A stretch of DNA of 64,000 nucleotides from Clostridium ljungdahlii DSM 13528 (GCF_000143685.1 NC_014328.1:3286001-3350000); one strand, 5' to 3'; positions 54,834-63,739 are shown, numbered from the stretch's first letter. Translations and numbers: made by a program. Notes: generated by a model from the letters alone, not told the origin.

Positions 54834-57614
54834 TTATACTTCTTCAATATACTCTGCGGCACTTTCTCCAGCCATACGTCCTGAATTAATTGCAAATCCC
54901 ATGCTGTTACCAGGAAGAGTAAAATTATAGCTGTCTCCATAAATTGTATTAGCATCAGTACCAGCGCTATAAAGTCCCTCAATTGGATTAAAGCTTTCAT
55001 CTAAAACTTCACAATATTTATTGATACGAACACCACCAATTGTTCCATAAGCTCCAAGGTAGAATTTTCCAACTAAATATTTTCCCTTTCCAGTGATAGG
55101 ATGGAGATATGCCTGTTTTTTATGGAATTTAGTGTCTACTCCCGTTTCACAGGCTTCATTATATTCATCAATAGTATCTTGTAACTTTTCAGCATCAATA
55201 TTAAGTTTTTTAGCAAGCTCTTCTACTGTTCGTGCTTCAAAATATGATTCATAACCTTGTTCTACTGCCTTAGCAATCTCTCCATCAACTGCAAGGAAAG
55301 CATCTGCTGGATGAACAATATCAAAAATATCTGGACCATTCTTTTTATAATGTTTTAAAATTCCTTCATCCATAATGCAGTAAGCATAATTGCCCGGCTG
55401 CATTGCAATGGCATTTCCAGTAAATGTAGTATTTCCCATATCTCCTTCATTCATAAAACGATCACCAAGTTGATTAATTAAAAGATTTGGCTGACGCAGC
55501 ACTGCATCTAGTAAAAACCAGTTTAAATTATCAGGAAGCTGATAAATTGCCTCAATATTTTCTCCATATTTCATTGCACCTGCTTCCCACATCATTTTCA
55601 AGCCATCACCTGTTATTCCAGGAACCATAAATGGGAAATAATCTTCTCCAATTGTCAAACCAAATTCAGATTTTATCATATTCTTGTTATTGCCAAAACC
55701 ACCAGTTGCAACAATAACAGCTTTTGCCCTGACTTCAATAATATTACCTTCACTATCTTGTGCTTTAACACCACATATTCTTCCATTTTCCTTTATTAAA
55801 GAAACCACTGGTGTTTCCAATAGGATTTTTGTTCCAAGTTCTTTTGCACGTTCTGTCATTATTTTTGCCATTCCACTAGCTGCACGTGGTCCAATAACTC
55901 CATTTTCCGGCTTAACTATATGCCAAGTTGCCGCTGATTCTTTAAAATAGCGAAATGCTCCTGCAAATTCTACTCCCATATCCTGTAACCATTCAATTGT
56001 TTCTGCACTCTTATTAAAGTATGTCTGAACTAAATCCTCATCTACACGATAATGAGTATATTTCATATGCATGTCAAGGGCTTCTGCTACACTTATATTG
56101 TTAAAGTTATCTTTCTGAATTTTAGTATCTATTCCAAGTGGTCCCATACCCATGTTTGCTGCTCCACCTGTTGTACTAGATTTTTCAAAAAGAATAGATT
56201 TTAAATTGTTCTCTCCAGCTGTAATAGCTGCTGCCAGTCCTGCTGGGCCTCCTGCTGCGATTATAATATCTGTTTCCATCTTTTTCATAATAGTACCCTC
56301 CTTTGACTTTTTAATCTCTGATATTTTCTCAGATGCTTTATTATTATCTTTTTTAAGTGGAATAACAAGCTTAGTTCTGTGTCTTTTTAAATTGTGCCGT
56401 TTTTTCTTCTCTGTGTCCTCTTCTGTTATATTTTTACTTCCTTTTACTCTTGTTAGTTTTGTAGGAAGTTTAGGGGTTTTGCCATTTACCTTAACAATTG
56501 CATTATTGGGACATTCATCTATACATATGCCGCATTTAGTGCAATCAAATTCGTCAATCATGGAAATATAGCCCTTTTTTGCTTCAATACAATCCTCTGG
56601 ACAAACTTCCAAGCATTTTCCACAACCTTTGCATTTTCTAGGATCTACGTATATATTTGTAAAGGCTAAACACTGGCCAGCAGGACATCCCCTCTTCTTT
56701 ATATGCTGCTCTACTTCTAATTTAAATTCTGTTATTGCACTTGCTGCTGGTTCTCCTGAGCATTTTCCTAATGAGCAATTACATGAAAATTTCATTGCAC
56801 TTGTTAACTCTTCTACCATAGCAAGATCCTCTTTCTCTGATCTGCCTTTTATCATGTCATCAAATATAACATCAAGCTGATATAATCCTTCACGGCAAAA
56901 AGTACATTTTCCACAGCTTTGCTTTCTAAGATTTTCTAGTTCTTTTTTTGTTTTTTCTACTATGCAATCATTTTCGTAAATTATATGAATAACACCACTT
57001 CCATAGGAGTTTTCCTTTATAATGCCATTATTTAATACATCTAATCTATAAAAATGGTGGTTAATCATAACCGATTTAACCTTAGCTGTGTCTAAAAAAT
57101 CCACAAGTTTTGTACCGAATTTAACTTCCTTAGGTACATCTTCATCTACTGCTATAATAATTCCTGGTGCTGTGCCCGTAATTTTATCGGCAATTCCGGC
57201 TAAAGTTTCTAAATTAAAAATAATATGCTCTTTATGTGCCCTTACATCAACTAGTTCACCTACTTCTACTCTAAGTTTTACTCCTGCTGTTTTTGCACTG
57301 GCTAATAATTCAGCTTCATTATCCGTATTACGAAGTTCTAATAGGGCCTCTTCTGCTCCTGATGCCTTTGCTAATACTGAAAGACCTGCTGCAAGTCCAG
57401 CTGGATTTGTTTTTGCCAAAATATTAAGCATTCCATCTGTATCCGAATTGTTTAGTGCTCCAACTATAACTTTACAATTAGGTTTTTCCTTTATCATATC
57501 TAAAACTTTCATAGGACTTGTGCCATAATCATACATTCCCTGTAAACATGATAGTGCAGCTTCTTTTCCAATCTTTTCTGCCAATATAAGTGCCTCAGTA
57601 TTATTAGTTAGCAT
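54834..57614 (-). CDS. fusion: NuoF-like domain, two-cluster ferredoxin and fumarate-reductase-type flavoprotein
   Basis: A 926-residue three-part protein. Part 1 (about 70-300) resembles NuoF/HndC: a SLBB-like stretch and the cluster motif CGKCTFCREG (Cys234, Cys237, Cys240) with a later Cys-rich turn CNCSLGKC; the NADH/FMN loop GRGGAGFPT is absent. Part 2 (about 320-380) is a bacterial 2x[4Fe-4S] ferredoxin (CKGCGKCLEVCP and CTKCGICIDECP). Part 3 (446-926) is an FAD_binding_2/fumarate-reductase flavoprotein: DIIIAAGGPAGLAAA, GGAANMGMGPLG, ATGGFG and the C-terminal GLYSAGTDANTIYGDSYNFTLPGNSMGFAINSGR. In the K/E-rich linker at 380-442 lies an internal AAAGGAGGG followed by ATG 56288. Predicted role: final reductase of an unknown C=C or keto substrate. 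The partner gene overlaps its start. Confidence 0.8.
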   Translation of the reverse strand: MLTNNTEALILAEKIGKEAALSCLQGMYDYGTSPMKVLDMIKEKPNCKVIVGALNNSDTDGMLNILAKTNPAGLAAGLSVLAKASGAEEALLELRNTDNEAELLASAKTAGVKLRVEVGELVDVRAHKEHIIFNLETLAGIADKITGTAPGIIIAVDEDVPKEVKFGTKLVDFLDTAKVKSVMINHHFYRLDVLNNGIIKENSYGSGVIHIIYENDCIVEKTKKELENLRKQSCGKCTFCREGLYQLDVIFDDMIKGRSEKEDLAMVEELTSAMKFSCNCSLGKCSGEPAASAITEFKLEVEQHIKKRGCPAGQCLAFTNIYVDPRKCKGCGKCLEVCPEDCIEAKKGYISMIDEFDCTKCGICIDECPNNAIVKVNGKTPKLPTKLTRVKGSKNITEEDTEKKKRHNLKRHRTKLVIPLKKDNNKASEKISEIKKSKEGTIMKKMETDIIIAAGGPAGLAAAITAGENNLKSILFEKSSTTGGAANMGMGPLGIDTKIQKDNFNNISVAEALDMHMKYTHYRVDEDLVQTYFNKSAETIEWLQDMGVEFAGAFRYFKESAATWHIVKPENGVIGPRAASGMAKIMTERAKELGTKILLETPVVSLIKENGRICGVKAQDSEGNIIEVRAKAVIVATGGFGNNKNMIKSEFGLTIGEDYFPFMVPGITGDGLKMMWEAGAMKYGENIEAIYQLPDNLNWFLLDAVLRQPNLLINQLGDRFMNEGDMGNTTFTGNAIAMQPGNYAYCIMDEGILKHYKKNGPDIFDIVHPADAFLAVDGEIAKAVEQGYESYFEARTVEELAKKLNIDAEKLQDTIDEYNEACETGVDTKFHKKQAYLHPITGKGKYLVGKFYLGAYGTIGGVRINKYCEVLDESFNPIEGLYSAGTDANTIYGDSYNFTLPGNSMGFAINSGRMAGESAAEYIEEV
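56288..56304 (-). promoter_or_regulatory. internal ribosome-binding site and ATG inside the fusion gene
   Basis: On the minus strand AAAGGAGGG (56296-56304) is followed after 7 nt by ATG 56286-56288, in frame, exactly where the flavoprotein part begins (MKKMETDIIIAAGG). An independent 484-residue flavoprotein could be made from here, or the site is a relic of two genes that became fused. Confidence 0.8.
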
Positions 57615-59736
57615 TTTTGTTCACCTCCACTTCATTGCTTATAGAATAATCGCTCCAAACACGATGCTTTGTAATATCAAATCTAAGGTCACACTGCAAG
57701 CATCTTCCTGCCTCACTGCAAATATCATCATTACAAAGTCCTTTATTTACATCATTAAAGTTATTCTTTCGCTTATCTGCTTGTACAATGTCTTCTTTTG
57801 CACGCCTTAAATACCCAAATCCTTCTATTCTTCCAATGTTTGAAAGCTTTTGTTCCTCAGGTGCTAACACTTCTGAAATGTCTCCATCTCCTCCAAGGAA
57901 ACGATCAATTTCACTGGCAGCAGCTCTTCCTGATGCAACTGCCTCAATTACAGTTTTAGTTCCATACACTGCATCTCCACAGGCAAAAATTCCTTCTACA
58001 CTCGTCTTAGCACTTTTCCCAATTTCAACTGCAATGGAATTTCCACGCCCAAGTTTTAACCCTGCATCTTCATTAATTGCAGTTCTCTGTCCAACTGCAA
58101 ATATAACAGTATCTGCATTAATAATGTGCTCTGAATTTGGTTCCTTTTCAATGATGGCTTTACGATTTTCATCAAAATAAAAGTTCTTAACATTGCAGAA
58201 AGCAGCACCGGTAACTTTATCATCACCAACAATTCTCTCAAAAGTTTGTCCAGGATGTACAAAAATACCTTCTTCACCAGCCTGTAAAATTTCCTCATCA
58301 TCAGCTAACATCACTTCACGTTTTTCTAGACATGCTAAATGAACTTCTTCTGCCCCAAGCCTTTTAGCAGTTCTTGCACAATCAAAAGCAACATTTCCAC
58401 CTCCAAGAACAATAACATGCTTTCCAATTCCAGTATCTTCCCCCATTGAAGCCTTTCGCAAAAATTCTGTATTAACTGTAATACCATTGAGCTCATTCCC
58501 TTCCATAGGAAGACGTACTCCATTATGGGTTCCTATAGCCATAAGTACTACATCAAATTTCTCCAATAATTCTTTAGGTTTCTCTACTCTAGTATTTAAT
58601 TCAACTTTAACCCCAACTTCTTTTACATAGTTGGCTTCTTTGTCTACAATCTCACGAGGCAACCGATAAGATGGAATTCCATACTGCATTTGCCCACCAA
58701 GCCTTGGATATGCTTCTTTCAAAACAACTTCATGTCCCTGCTTAGCCAAATAAAATGCTGCTGCGAGTCCAGCTGGACCACCTCCAACTACGCAAACTGT
58801 TTTTCCTGTTGATGGAAGATGCTTACTGTTTTTCTTCCATAATTTATTATTGTCATGTTCTGCAGCAAATCTTTTAATATCACGAATAGACACAGCTTCA
58901 TTAACTTCACCACGCCTGCATTTGCTTTCACATGAATGTGCACATACACGACCTAAACATTCTGGGAAAGGAAGTTTTTCATGTATTACTGCTGTAGCCT
59001 CGGCAAATTTACCTTCTTTTGCAAAACGTAAATACTTAGGTATATTCGTACGTACAGGACAAGTAGCTTCACATGGAATTAAAGTATCACGTTTTTCAAT
59101 TGGAGAATAATTTAACATGTCACGAATAGTTCCTGTTGGACAAACCTCTGCGCATGCTCCACAAAAACAGCAATCAGAATCTTTTAATAGTTTATCCTGA
59201 AGAGTTCCTACATATGTTTCCATGTCCTTCTTATTGTATTGAAGAACCTTTACTCCCCTCAAATCATTACAAGCACGCACACATCTTCCACACAGTACAC
59301 ATCGATTCATATCATGAATTAAGAGAGGATTTTTTTCATTGCTTTGAAATCCTTTTACTCTTGTCCTCATTCTTGTTGCCGATACTTCCATATATTGTAT
59401 CAATGTCTGAAATTCACATCTTCCATATTTGGGGCAAGTTGAACAATCTTCAGGATGAGCTGCAAGCAATAATTCCATTGCTAACTTTCTTAAATGATCA
59501 ATCTTTTCACTTTTTGTACAAATATTTAGTCCATCTTCTACTTTAAGTGTACAGGAAGTAAAAACTCCTTCCCTTCCTTGAACTTCAACTATGCATAAGC
59601 GGCAGGATTCAAGTTCTGGTAAATCCGGATGATGACACAAATGTGGAATATAAATTCCATTTTGAAGTGCTGCTTCTAAAACGCTTACACCTTGAGGAAC
59701 TGTAATTTCTTTTCCGTCAATTATAATATTAACCAC
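57604..59736 (-). CDS. fusion: NuoG-type iron-sulfur head and GltD-type NADPH flavoprotein
   Basis: A 710-residue protein. Residues 1-75 are a [2Fe-2S] ferredoxin (Cys34, Cys45, Cys48, Cys62); next the His/Cys3 [4Fe-4S] site typical of NuoG/hydrogenase heads (His94, Cys98, Cys101, Cys107), and an 8-cysteine ferredoxin (Cys146-156 and Cys189-199). From about 215 it is a GltD/DPYD-like flavoprotein: IPCEATCPVRTNIP, CAHSCESKCRRGEVNE, FAD motif VVGGGPAGLAAA (about 317-328) and NADPH motif VLGGGNVAFDCARTAKRLGAEEVH. It would take hydride from NADPH and pass electrons through the iron-sulfur clusters. It is the first gene of the operon; its end overlaps the next gene by 11 nt. Start ATG 59736 has AGGGG upstream. 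Confidence 0.85.
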   Translation of the reverse strand: MVNIIIDGKEITVPQGVSVLEAALQNGIYIPHLCHHPDLPELESCRLCIVEVQGREGVFTSCTLKVEDGLNICTKSEKIDHLRKLAMELLLAAHPEDCSTCPKYGRCEFQTLIQYMEVSATRMRTRVKGFQSNEKNPLLIHDMNRCVLCGRCVRACNDLRGVKVLQYNKKDMETYVGTLQDKLLKDSDCCFCGACAEVCPTGTIRDMLNYSPIEKRDTLIPCEATCPVRTNIPKYLRFAKEGKFAEATAVIHEKLPFPECLGRVCAHSCESKCRRGEVNEAVSIRDIKRFAAEHDNNKLWKKNSKHLPSTGKTVCVVGGGPAGLAAAFYLAKQGHEVVLKEAYPRLGGQMQYGIPSYRLPREIVDKEANYVKEVGVKVELNTRVEKPKELLEKFDVVLMAIGTHNGVRLPMEGNELNGITVNTEFLRKASMGEDTGIGKHVIVLGGGNVAFDCARTAKRLGAEEVHLACLEKREVMLADDEEILQAGEEGIFVHPGQTFERIVGDDKVTGAAFCNVKNFYFDENRKAIIEKEPNSEHIINADTVIFAVGQRTAINEDAGLKLGRGNSIAVEIGKSAKTSVEGIFACGDAVYGTKTVIEAVASGRAAASEIDRFLGGDGDISEVLAPEEQKLSNIGRIEGFGYLRRAKEDIVQADKRKNNFNDVNKGLCNDDICSEAGRCLQCDLRFDITKHRVWSDYSISNEVEVNKNAN

Positions 59737-59770
59737 TTCTCTACCCCTTCCTTATCTTTAATTAGTTATA

Positions 59771-59818
59771 AACAATATATAATAATTGTTATTTCTTTAA
59801 CAATTATTATATATTGTT
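59771..59818. promoter_or_regulatory. 20-bp perfect inverted repeat upstream of the redox operon
   Basis: AACAATATATAATAATTGTT (59771-59790) and its exact complement (59799-59818) around an 8-nt spacer, 35-82 bp before the start codon of the NuoG/GltD fusion gene. It may be an operator or a leader hairpin; on the plus strand it is followed by seven T, so it could also work as a terminator there, though no plus-strand gene precedes it. Confidence 0.65.
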
Positions 59819-60028
59819 TTTTTGATAAATACTTCCTTTGAATATTGAAAAATTAGATTTAAAAATAGGTAAATTTCAGACATTTGTCTTAAATTTAAAT
59901 TAGAACAGTAAAACAAATAAATTTTTGATTACTTTACACATTATCTAGCTTCATTTTGCGAACACTTGTTCTTTTAGGAAAAATGAGTTATAATTAATTC
60001 ATAAAAGTGCAAAGATTGGTGATGAAGT

Positions 60029-61366
60029 ATGGAAATAGGTGAAAAGTTAAGAATTTTATCTTCTGCAGCCAAATATGATGTATCTTGTTCATCTTCGGGC
60101 TCAAATAGACATTCAAAAAAAGGCAGTCTCGGTTCAGCAGATGTAAGCGGTATATGCCACAGTTTTACTCCAGATGGACGATGTGTATCCCTGCTTAAGA
60201 TACTTCTAACAAATTGCTGCATATATGATTGTTCTTATTGTATTAATAGAAAATCCAATGATATTGAAAGAGCTTTTTTTACTTGCGATGAAATTGTAGA
60301 TTTGACAATGAACTTTTACAGACGCAATTATATAGAAGGCTTGTTTTTAAGTTCATCAATTGTGAAAAATGCCGACTTTACCATGGAACTGCTTACAACT
60401 GTTGCTTATAAACTAAGAAATGAATATAACTTCAGGGGTTACATTCATATGAAAGCAATTCCCGGAGCTGACAAAGACCTTATAAAAAAGGCCGGTTCCC
60501 TTGTAGACAGAATGAGTGTAAATATAGAACTGCCATCAGCAAAATCGCTTAAATTATTGGCACCTGAAAAAAATAAGCACGATATTTTTAAACCTATGGG
60601 AGATATTAAAAATAATATTATTGCAAATAAGTATGACCGTAGAAAATATAAAAATTCATCTATATTCGTGCCTGGAGGACAAAGCACCCAGCTTATTGTG
60701 GGAGCTACAAAAGAAAATGATTTAAATATACTGAATTTAACAGAAAATTTATATAACAAATTTGATCTAAAAAGAATTTACTATTCCGCATATGTTCCTG
60801 TTAATAGCAATCCCAATCTTCCAGATATTAAAACTCCACCTACTTTAAGAGAACACAGATTGTATCAAGGTGATTGGCTGCTGAGGGTTTATGGATTTAA
60901 AGCAGAAGAATTATTAAATGAAAAAAATCCTAACTTTGATATCAACTTTGATCCTAAAACAACCTATGCCTTAAACAATATTCATCTATTTCCTGTTGAA
61001 ATAAATAAGGCTCCTTATAACATTCTTATAAGGGTTCCTGGAATTGGTATACGCGGTGCACATAAGATAATAAGTGCCCGCAGAATTGGTTCACTAGACT
61101 TTTTTGATCTAAAAAAACTGGGCATAGTAATAAAAAGGGCACAATATTTTATTACTTGCAAAGGCAGATATTATGGAGCTGTGAAATTTGATGATATGCG
61201 CATTAAGAAAGCTCTTTCTCCTAAAGTTGATTTAAATTCAATAGATAAGGGAAAACAACTAAGTTTCTTTGATAATATGAACAATTTAACTATCCCTAAA
61301 ATTTCATCGAATAATAAACTGCTTTTGTTAAATGATAAATCCACCTCAATTACTGGTGAATTATAG
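60029..61366 (+). CDS. putative DNA modification/repair radical SAM protein (TIGR03916 type)
   Basis: A 445-residue radical SAM protein. The cluster motif is C-x3-C-x2-C in NCCIYDCSYC (Cys64, Cys68, Cys71); the opening EKLRILSSAAKYDVSCSSSG and RKSNDIERAFFTCDEI match the family usually found beside a uracil-DNA-glycosylase-like gene. A helix-hairpin-helix element follows near residue 330 (LIRVPGIGIRGAHKIISARR), pointing to DNA binding. The next gene starts 11 nt after its stop codon. The exact reaction is unknown; the pair is thought to act in DNA repair. Confidence 0.9.
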   Translation: MEIGEKLRILSSAAKYDVSCSSSGSNRHSKKGSLGSADVSGICHSFTPDGRCVSLLKILLTNCCIYDCSYCINRKSNDIERAFFTCDEIVDLTMNFYRRNYIEGLFLSSSIVKNADFTMELLTTVAYKLRNEYNFRGYIHMKAIPGADKDLIKKAGSLVDRMSVNIELPSAKSLKLLAPEKNKHDIFKPMGDIKNNIIANKYDRRKYKNSSIFVPGGQSTQLIVGATKENDLNILNLTENLYNKFDLKRIYYSAYVPVNSNPNLPDIKTPPTLREHRLYQGDWLLRVYGFKAEELLNEKNPNFDINFDPKTTYALNNIHLFPVEINKAPYNILIRVPGIGIRGAHKIISARRIGSLDFFDLKKLGIVIKRAQYFITCKGRYYGAVKFDDMRIKKALSPKVDLNSIDKGKQLSFFDNMNNLTIPKISSNNKLLLLNDKSTSITGEL

Positions 61367-61377
61367 GAGGTTCTGTC

Positions 61378-62112
61378 TTGAAAGAATATATATATGATGA
61401 TACTTTTGAAGGTTTACTTACAGCTATTTTCTATGCCTACAGCTGCAGAGAAAATTGTATCATAACAAAGTCAAGAGACTATATACCTTCATTTCTCAAT
61501 GAAATTTTAAATATTCCAACTGAGTACGATAAATTTGATAGAGTTTATAAGAGCATCATAAAAAAACTTAACAAAAAAGTTTTAACAAATATTTATTACT
61601 TATATCTTTGTGAAATTTCAGATTCCAGTTCTATTGCTTTAAAGTATCTTAAACTTTGCTATAAATATGGTACAAATATTAATTTGGCTAAAAATAATGA
61701 TATTATAATTTTAGTTGACAAGTATACTAGAAAAGTTACTTCTGAAGCTCATAACTTCAATGGATTTGTAAGGTTTAAAGAAATAGCACCATTAAGTTTT
61801 TATGCTCCTATAGAACCTGATCACAATATTTTACCATTGATACTCAATCATTTTACAAAAAGATTTTCCGATCAGAATTTTATAATTCATGATTTAAAAA
61901 GAGAACTGGCAATCATATACAACAAAAAGGCAGCTATCATAACTGAATTTAAAAAGGAAGATGCTAAAATTTTAAACTCAGCAGATGGCAAATTTGAAGC
62001 TCTTTGGAAAACTTTTTATAAATCCGTCAACATAGAAGAACGCAAAAATTTAAGGCTGCGCAGCCGCTGCATGCCAAGAAGATATTGGAATCATCTTACG
62101 GAATTTAAATAA
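61378..62112 (+). CDS. TIGR03915-family putative DNA repair protein
   Basis: A 244-residue protein, the regular partner of the radical SAM gene. The family opening YIYDDTFEGLLTAIFYAY and the end MPRRYWNHLTEF are present, so it is full length. In many bacteria it is fused to a uracil-DNA glycosylase domain; here it stands alone. TTG 61378 has AGGAGG at 7-nt spacing. A 114-bp piece of this gene is repeated at 63626-63739. Confidence 0.9.
   Translation: MKEYIYDDTFEGLLTAIFYAYSCRENCIITKSRDYIPSFLNEILNIPTEYDKFDRVYKSIIKKLNKKVLTNIYYLYLCEISDSSSIALKYLKLCYKYGTNINLAKNNDIIILVDKYTRKVTSEAHNFNGFVRFKEIAPLSFYAPIEPDHNILPLILNHFTKRFSDQNFIIHDLKRELAIIYNKKAAIITEFKKEDAKILNSADGKFEALWKTFYKSVNIEERKNLRLRSRCMPRRYWNHLTEFK
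61666..61779 (+). repeat. 114-bp segment duplicated at 63626-63739
   Basis: This stretch inside the TIGR03915 gene and 63626-63739 differ at about four of 114 positions, in the same orientation 1.96 kb apart. The other copy lacks the rest of the gene. Confidence 0.9.
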
Positions 62113-62148
62113 TAAAGTATATTTTCACAACACATTCAAAGTCTATAT

Positions 62149-62440
62149 TCATATAAAGAAGACTATATCTACAATCCTTTTTGTTGAATCATTCAGTCTT
62201 GTCATCAGACTAAAAACATTTCCTGATGAATCTGAAATGTCTTTTACTATACCAGTAATATTATTAACTAGTTTTCCTCCATTCTTTATCTCCTCTTTCA
62301 TTTTTAAGCTCAATGACTTTGTCTCATAAACAACATCATTTATGATTTTTGTGGATTTCATCAAGTCATCAACATCTCCTAAAACTTCTTCTAATGTTGA
62401 TTTACTTGATGCTGTTTACTGATTTCTGACTTTTCTTCTC
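62149..62440 (-). pseudogene. methyl-accepting chemotaxis protein remnant
   Basis: On the minus strand a frame reads ASSKSTLEEVLGDVDDLMKS, then TKIINDVVYETKSLSLKMKE, IKNGGKLVNNITGIVKDISD and LNDSTKRIVDIV before a premature end FFI. These are the coiled-coil signalling patterns of chemoreceptors. The N-terminal sensor, membrane part and the tip are missing, and the upstream frame (NLREEKSEISK) is shifted. Only a fragment of an MCP gene is left. Confidence 0.6.
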
Positions 62441-62459
62441 TTAAATTACTTATCTTAAT

Positions 62460-63515
62460 TTACAATTTTAAAGGATATTTTCCATAGGTTCTTCCAGCTT
62501 CCATAAACATTTCAACCTTTTCTATTGGAGTGTTCATTGGAATTTGGCAGCCTGTGCTTAAAACATATCCTTTTTTAGAATCATGTCCTTTTCTAATACA
62601 TTCTTTAACTGAGTTGAAAATATCTTCTTTTGTTCCTTCATACATAACATCCACTGGTGGAACATTTCCTGTAATAACCACTCTGTCCCCCATTATTTCT
62701 TTAGCTTCTTCTAAATCTTCATAATCGTCGATACTAAAATTAGAAACACCTGCATTTACAACATCTTTCCAGATATCCTTGCTTTTGCCACAAATATGTA
62801 TTGCAGGAGAACTTCCTGTCTTTTCTTTTATTCTATCAATATTTTTCTTAAGGGCAGGTAATGAAAACTCTCTAAATTGTTTTGGACTTATAAGACTAGT
62901 GGATGAAACTGGATCTGCAAATCCAATAGATACACCTAACTTAGACACTTCATCTATATATCTATTATTACATTCTGCTATTATATCCATTAAAGTATGA
63001 ACCTTTTCAGGACACTTAATTATCCATTTTAACAAATTTTCTGTTCCAACTACTGAAGCTGCAACACTAAAAGGCCCTGACATAGCAGCCCCAACATCTA
63101 CTTCATCCATAAGTGCATTTTTAGTGAGCTTTATAGCTTCAATTAAAACTGGCAAATTACCATCTTTTAAAGGATCAATAATTTTGAGAGATTCTATTTC
63201 CTCTACAGATTTAATTGCTGGCTCTATTAGATAAGATATGCCATGATCAGGATACCCTATTTTGGCTCCCATGGCTTCAGCAACTCCTCTAAGACTAGTT
63301 GATATACTTGCCCCATCGTGACGAAGTCTTTTAAATAAAGCTATTTCTAGATCCGCCATAAGTTGTGGTGAATGATAATATTCACTAGCTTTAACTCCAA
63401 TAAAAGGTGTCATGGTAACCCCCATATCAGGTACACATACTATTCTATCAATTTCTTCTCCTTTAGAAAAAGCTTGTACTCTTTCTTTTGGTGTCATTTC
63501 TTCTTTAATCAACAA
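62460..63515 (-). CDS. uroporphyrinogen-decarboxylase-family methyltransferase (MtaA/CmuA-like)
   Basis: About 351 residues. This branch of the UroD family transfers methyl groups from corrinoid proteins to CoM or tetrahydrofolate, using zinc: the ligand patterns IHICGKS (near 245) and STGCQIP (near 320) are visible, and MTPKERVQAFSKGEEIDRI is the usual opening. The substrate is unknown; no corrinoid protein gene is next to it in this window. Start: AGGGAG upstream best fits TTG 63515 (or TTG 63512); ATG 63497 is the conserved one but is too far from the ribosome-binding site. Confidence 0.8.
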   Translation of the reverse strand: MLIKEEMTPKERVQAFSKGEEIDRIVCVPDMGVTMTPFIGVKASEYYHSPQLMADLEIALFKRLRHDGASISTSLRGVAEAMGAKIGYPDHGISYLIEPAIKSVEEIESLKIIDPLKDGNLPVLIEAIKLTKNALMDEVDVGAAMSGPFSVAASVVGTENLLKWIIKCPEKVHTLMDIIAECNNRYIDEVSKLGVSIGFADPVSSTSLISPKQFREFSLPALKKNIDRIKEKTGSSPAIHICGKSKDIWKDVVNAGVSNFSIDDYEDLEEAKEIMGDRVVITGNVPPVDVMYEGTKEDIFNSVKECIRKGHDSKKGYVLSTGCQIPMNTPIEKVEMFMEAGRTYGKYPLKL

Positions 63516-63625
63516 GATCAACTCCCTACTTTATGTCTTTAGTTGAATTCTATCATTACAATAATAATTTTTCTATAACCATATTAAATACCAATAGGTC
63601 AAACTCTTTCTATAAGACTTTAATA

Positions 63626-63739
63626 TATGGTACAAATATTAATTTAGCTAAAAATAATGATATTATAATTTTAGTTGATAAGTATACTAGAAAAGTTACT
63701 TCTGAAACTCATAACTTCAATGGATTTGTAAGATTTAAA
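63626..63739 (+). pseudogene. duplicated fragment of the TIGR03915 gene
   Basis: A 114-bp copy of 61666-61779 (about 110 identical positions), still open in the same frame (YGTNINLAKNNDIIILVDKY...) but fused to unrelated sequence at both ends. It has no start signal of its own. It marks a past local duplication spanning the methyltransferase region. Confidence 0.85.

Noticed and set aside
57088..57528. 146-codon frame on the plus strand opposite the fusion gene
   Set aside because: Ser/Ala/Pro-rich composition is the mirror of the real coding strand; no ribosome-binding site and it would be antisense to a well-supported gene.
52569..59736. NADH-dependent electron-bifurcating hydrogenase
   Set aside because: NuoF- and NuoG-like parts are present, but there is no H-cluster domain, and the GltD and fumarate-reductase-type parts point to another kind of reductase.
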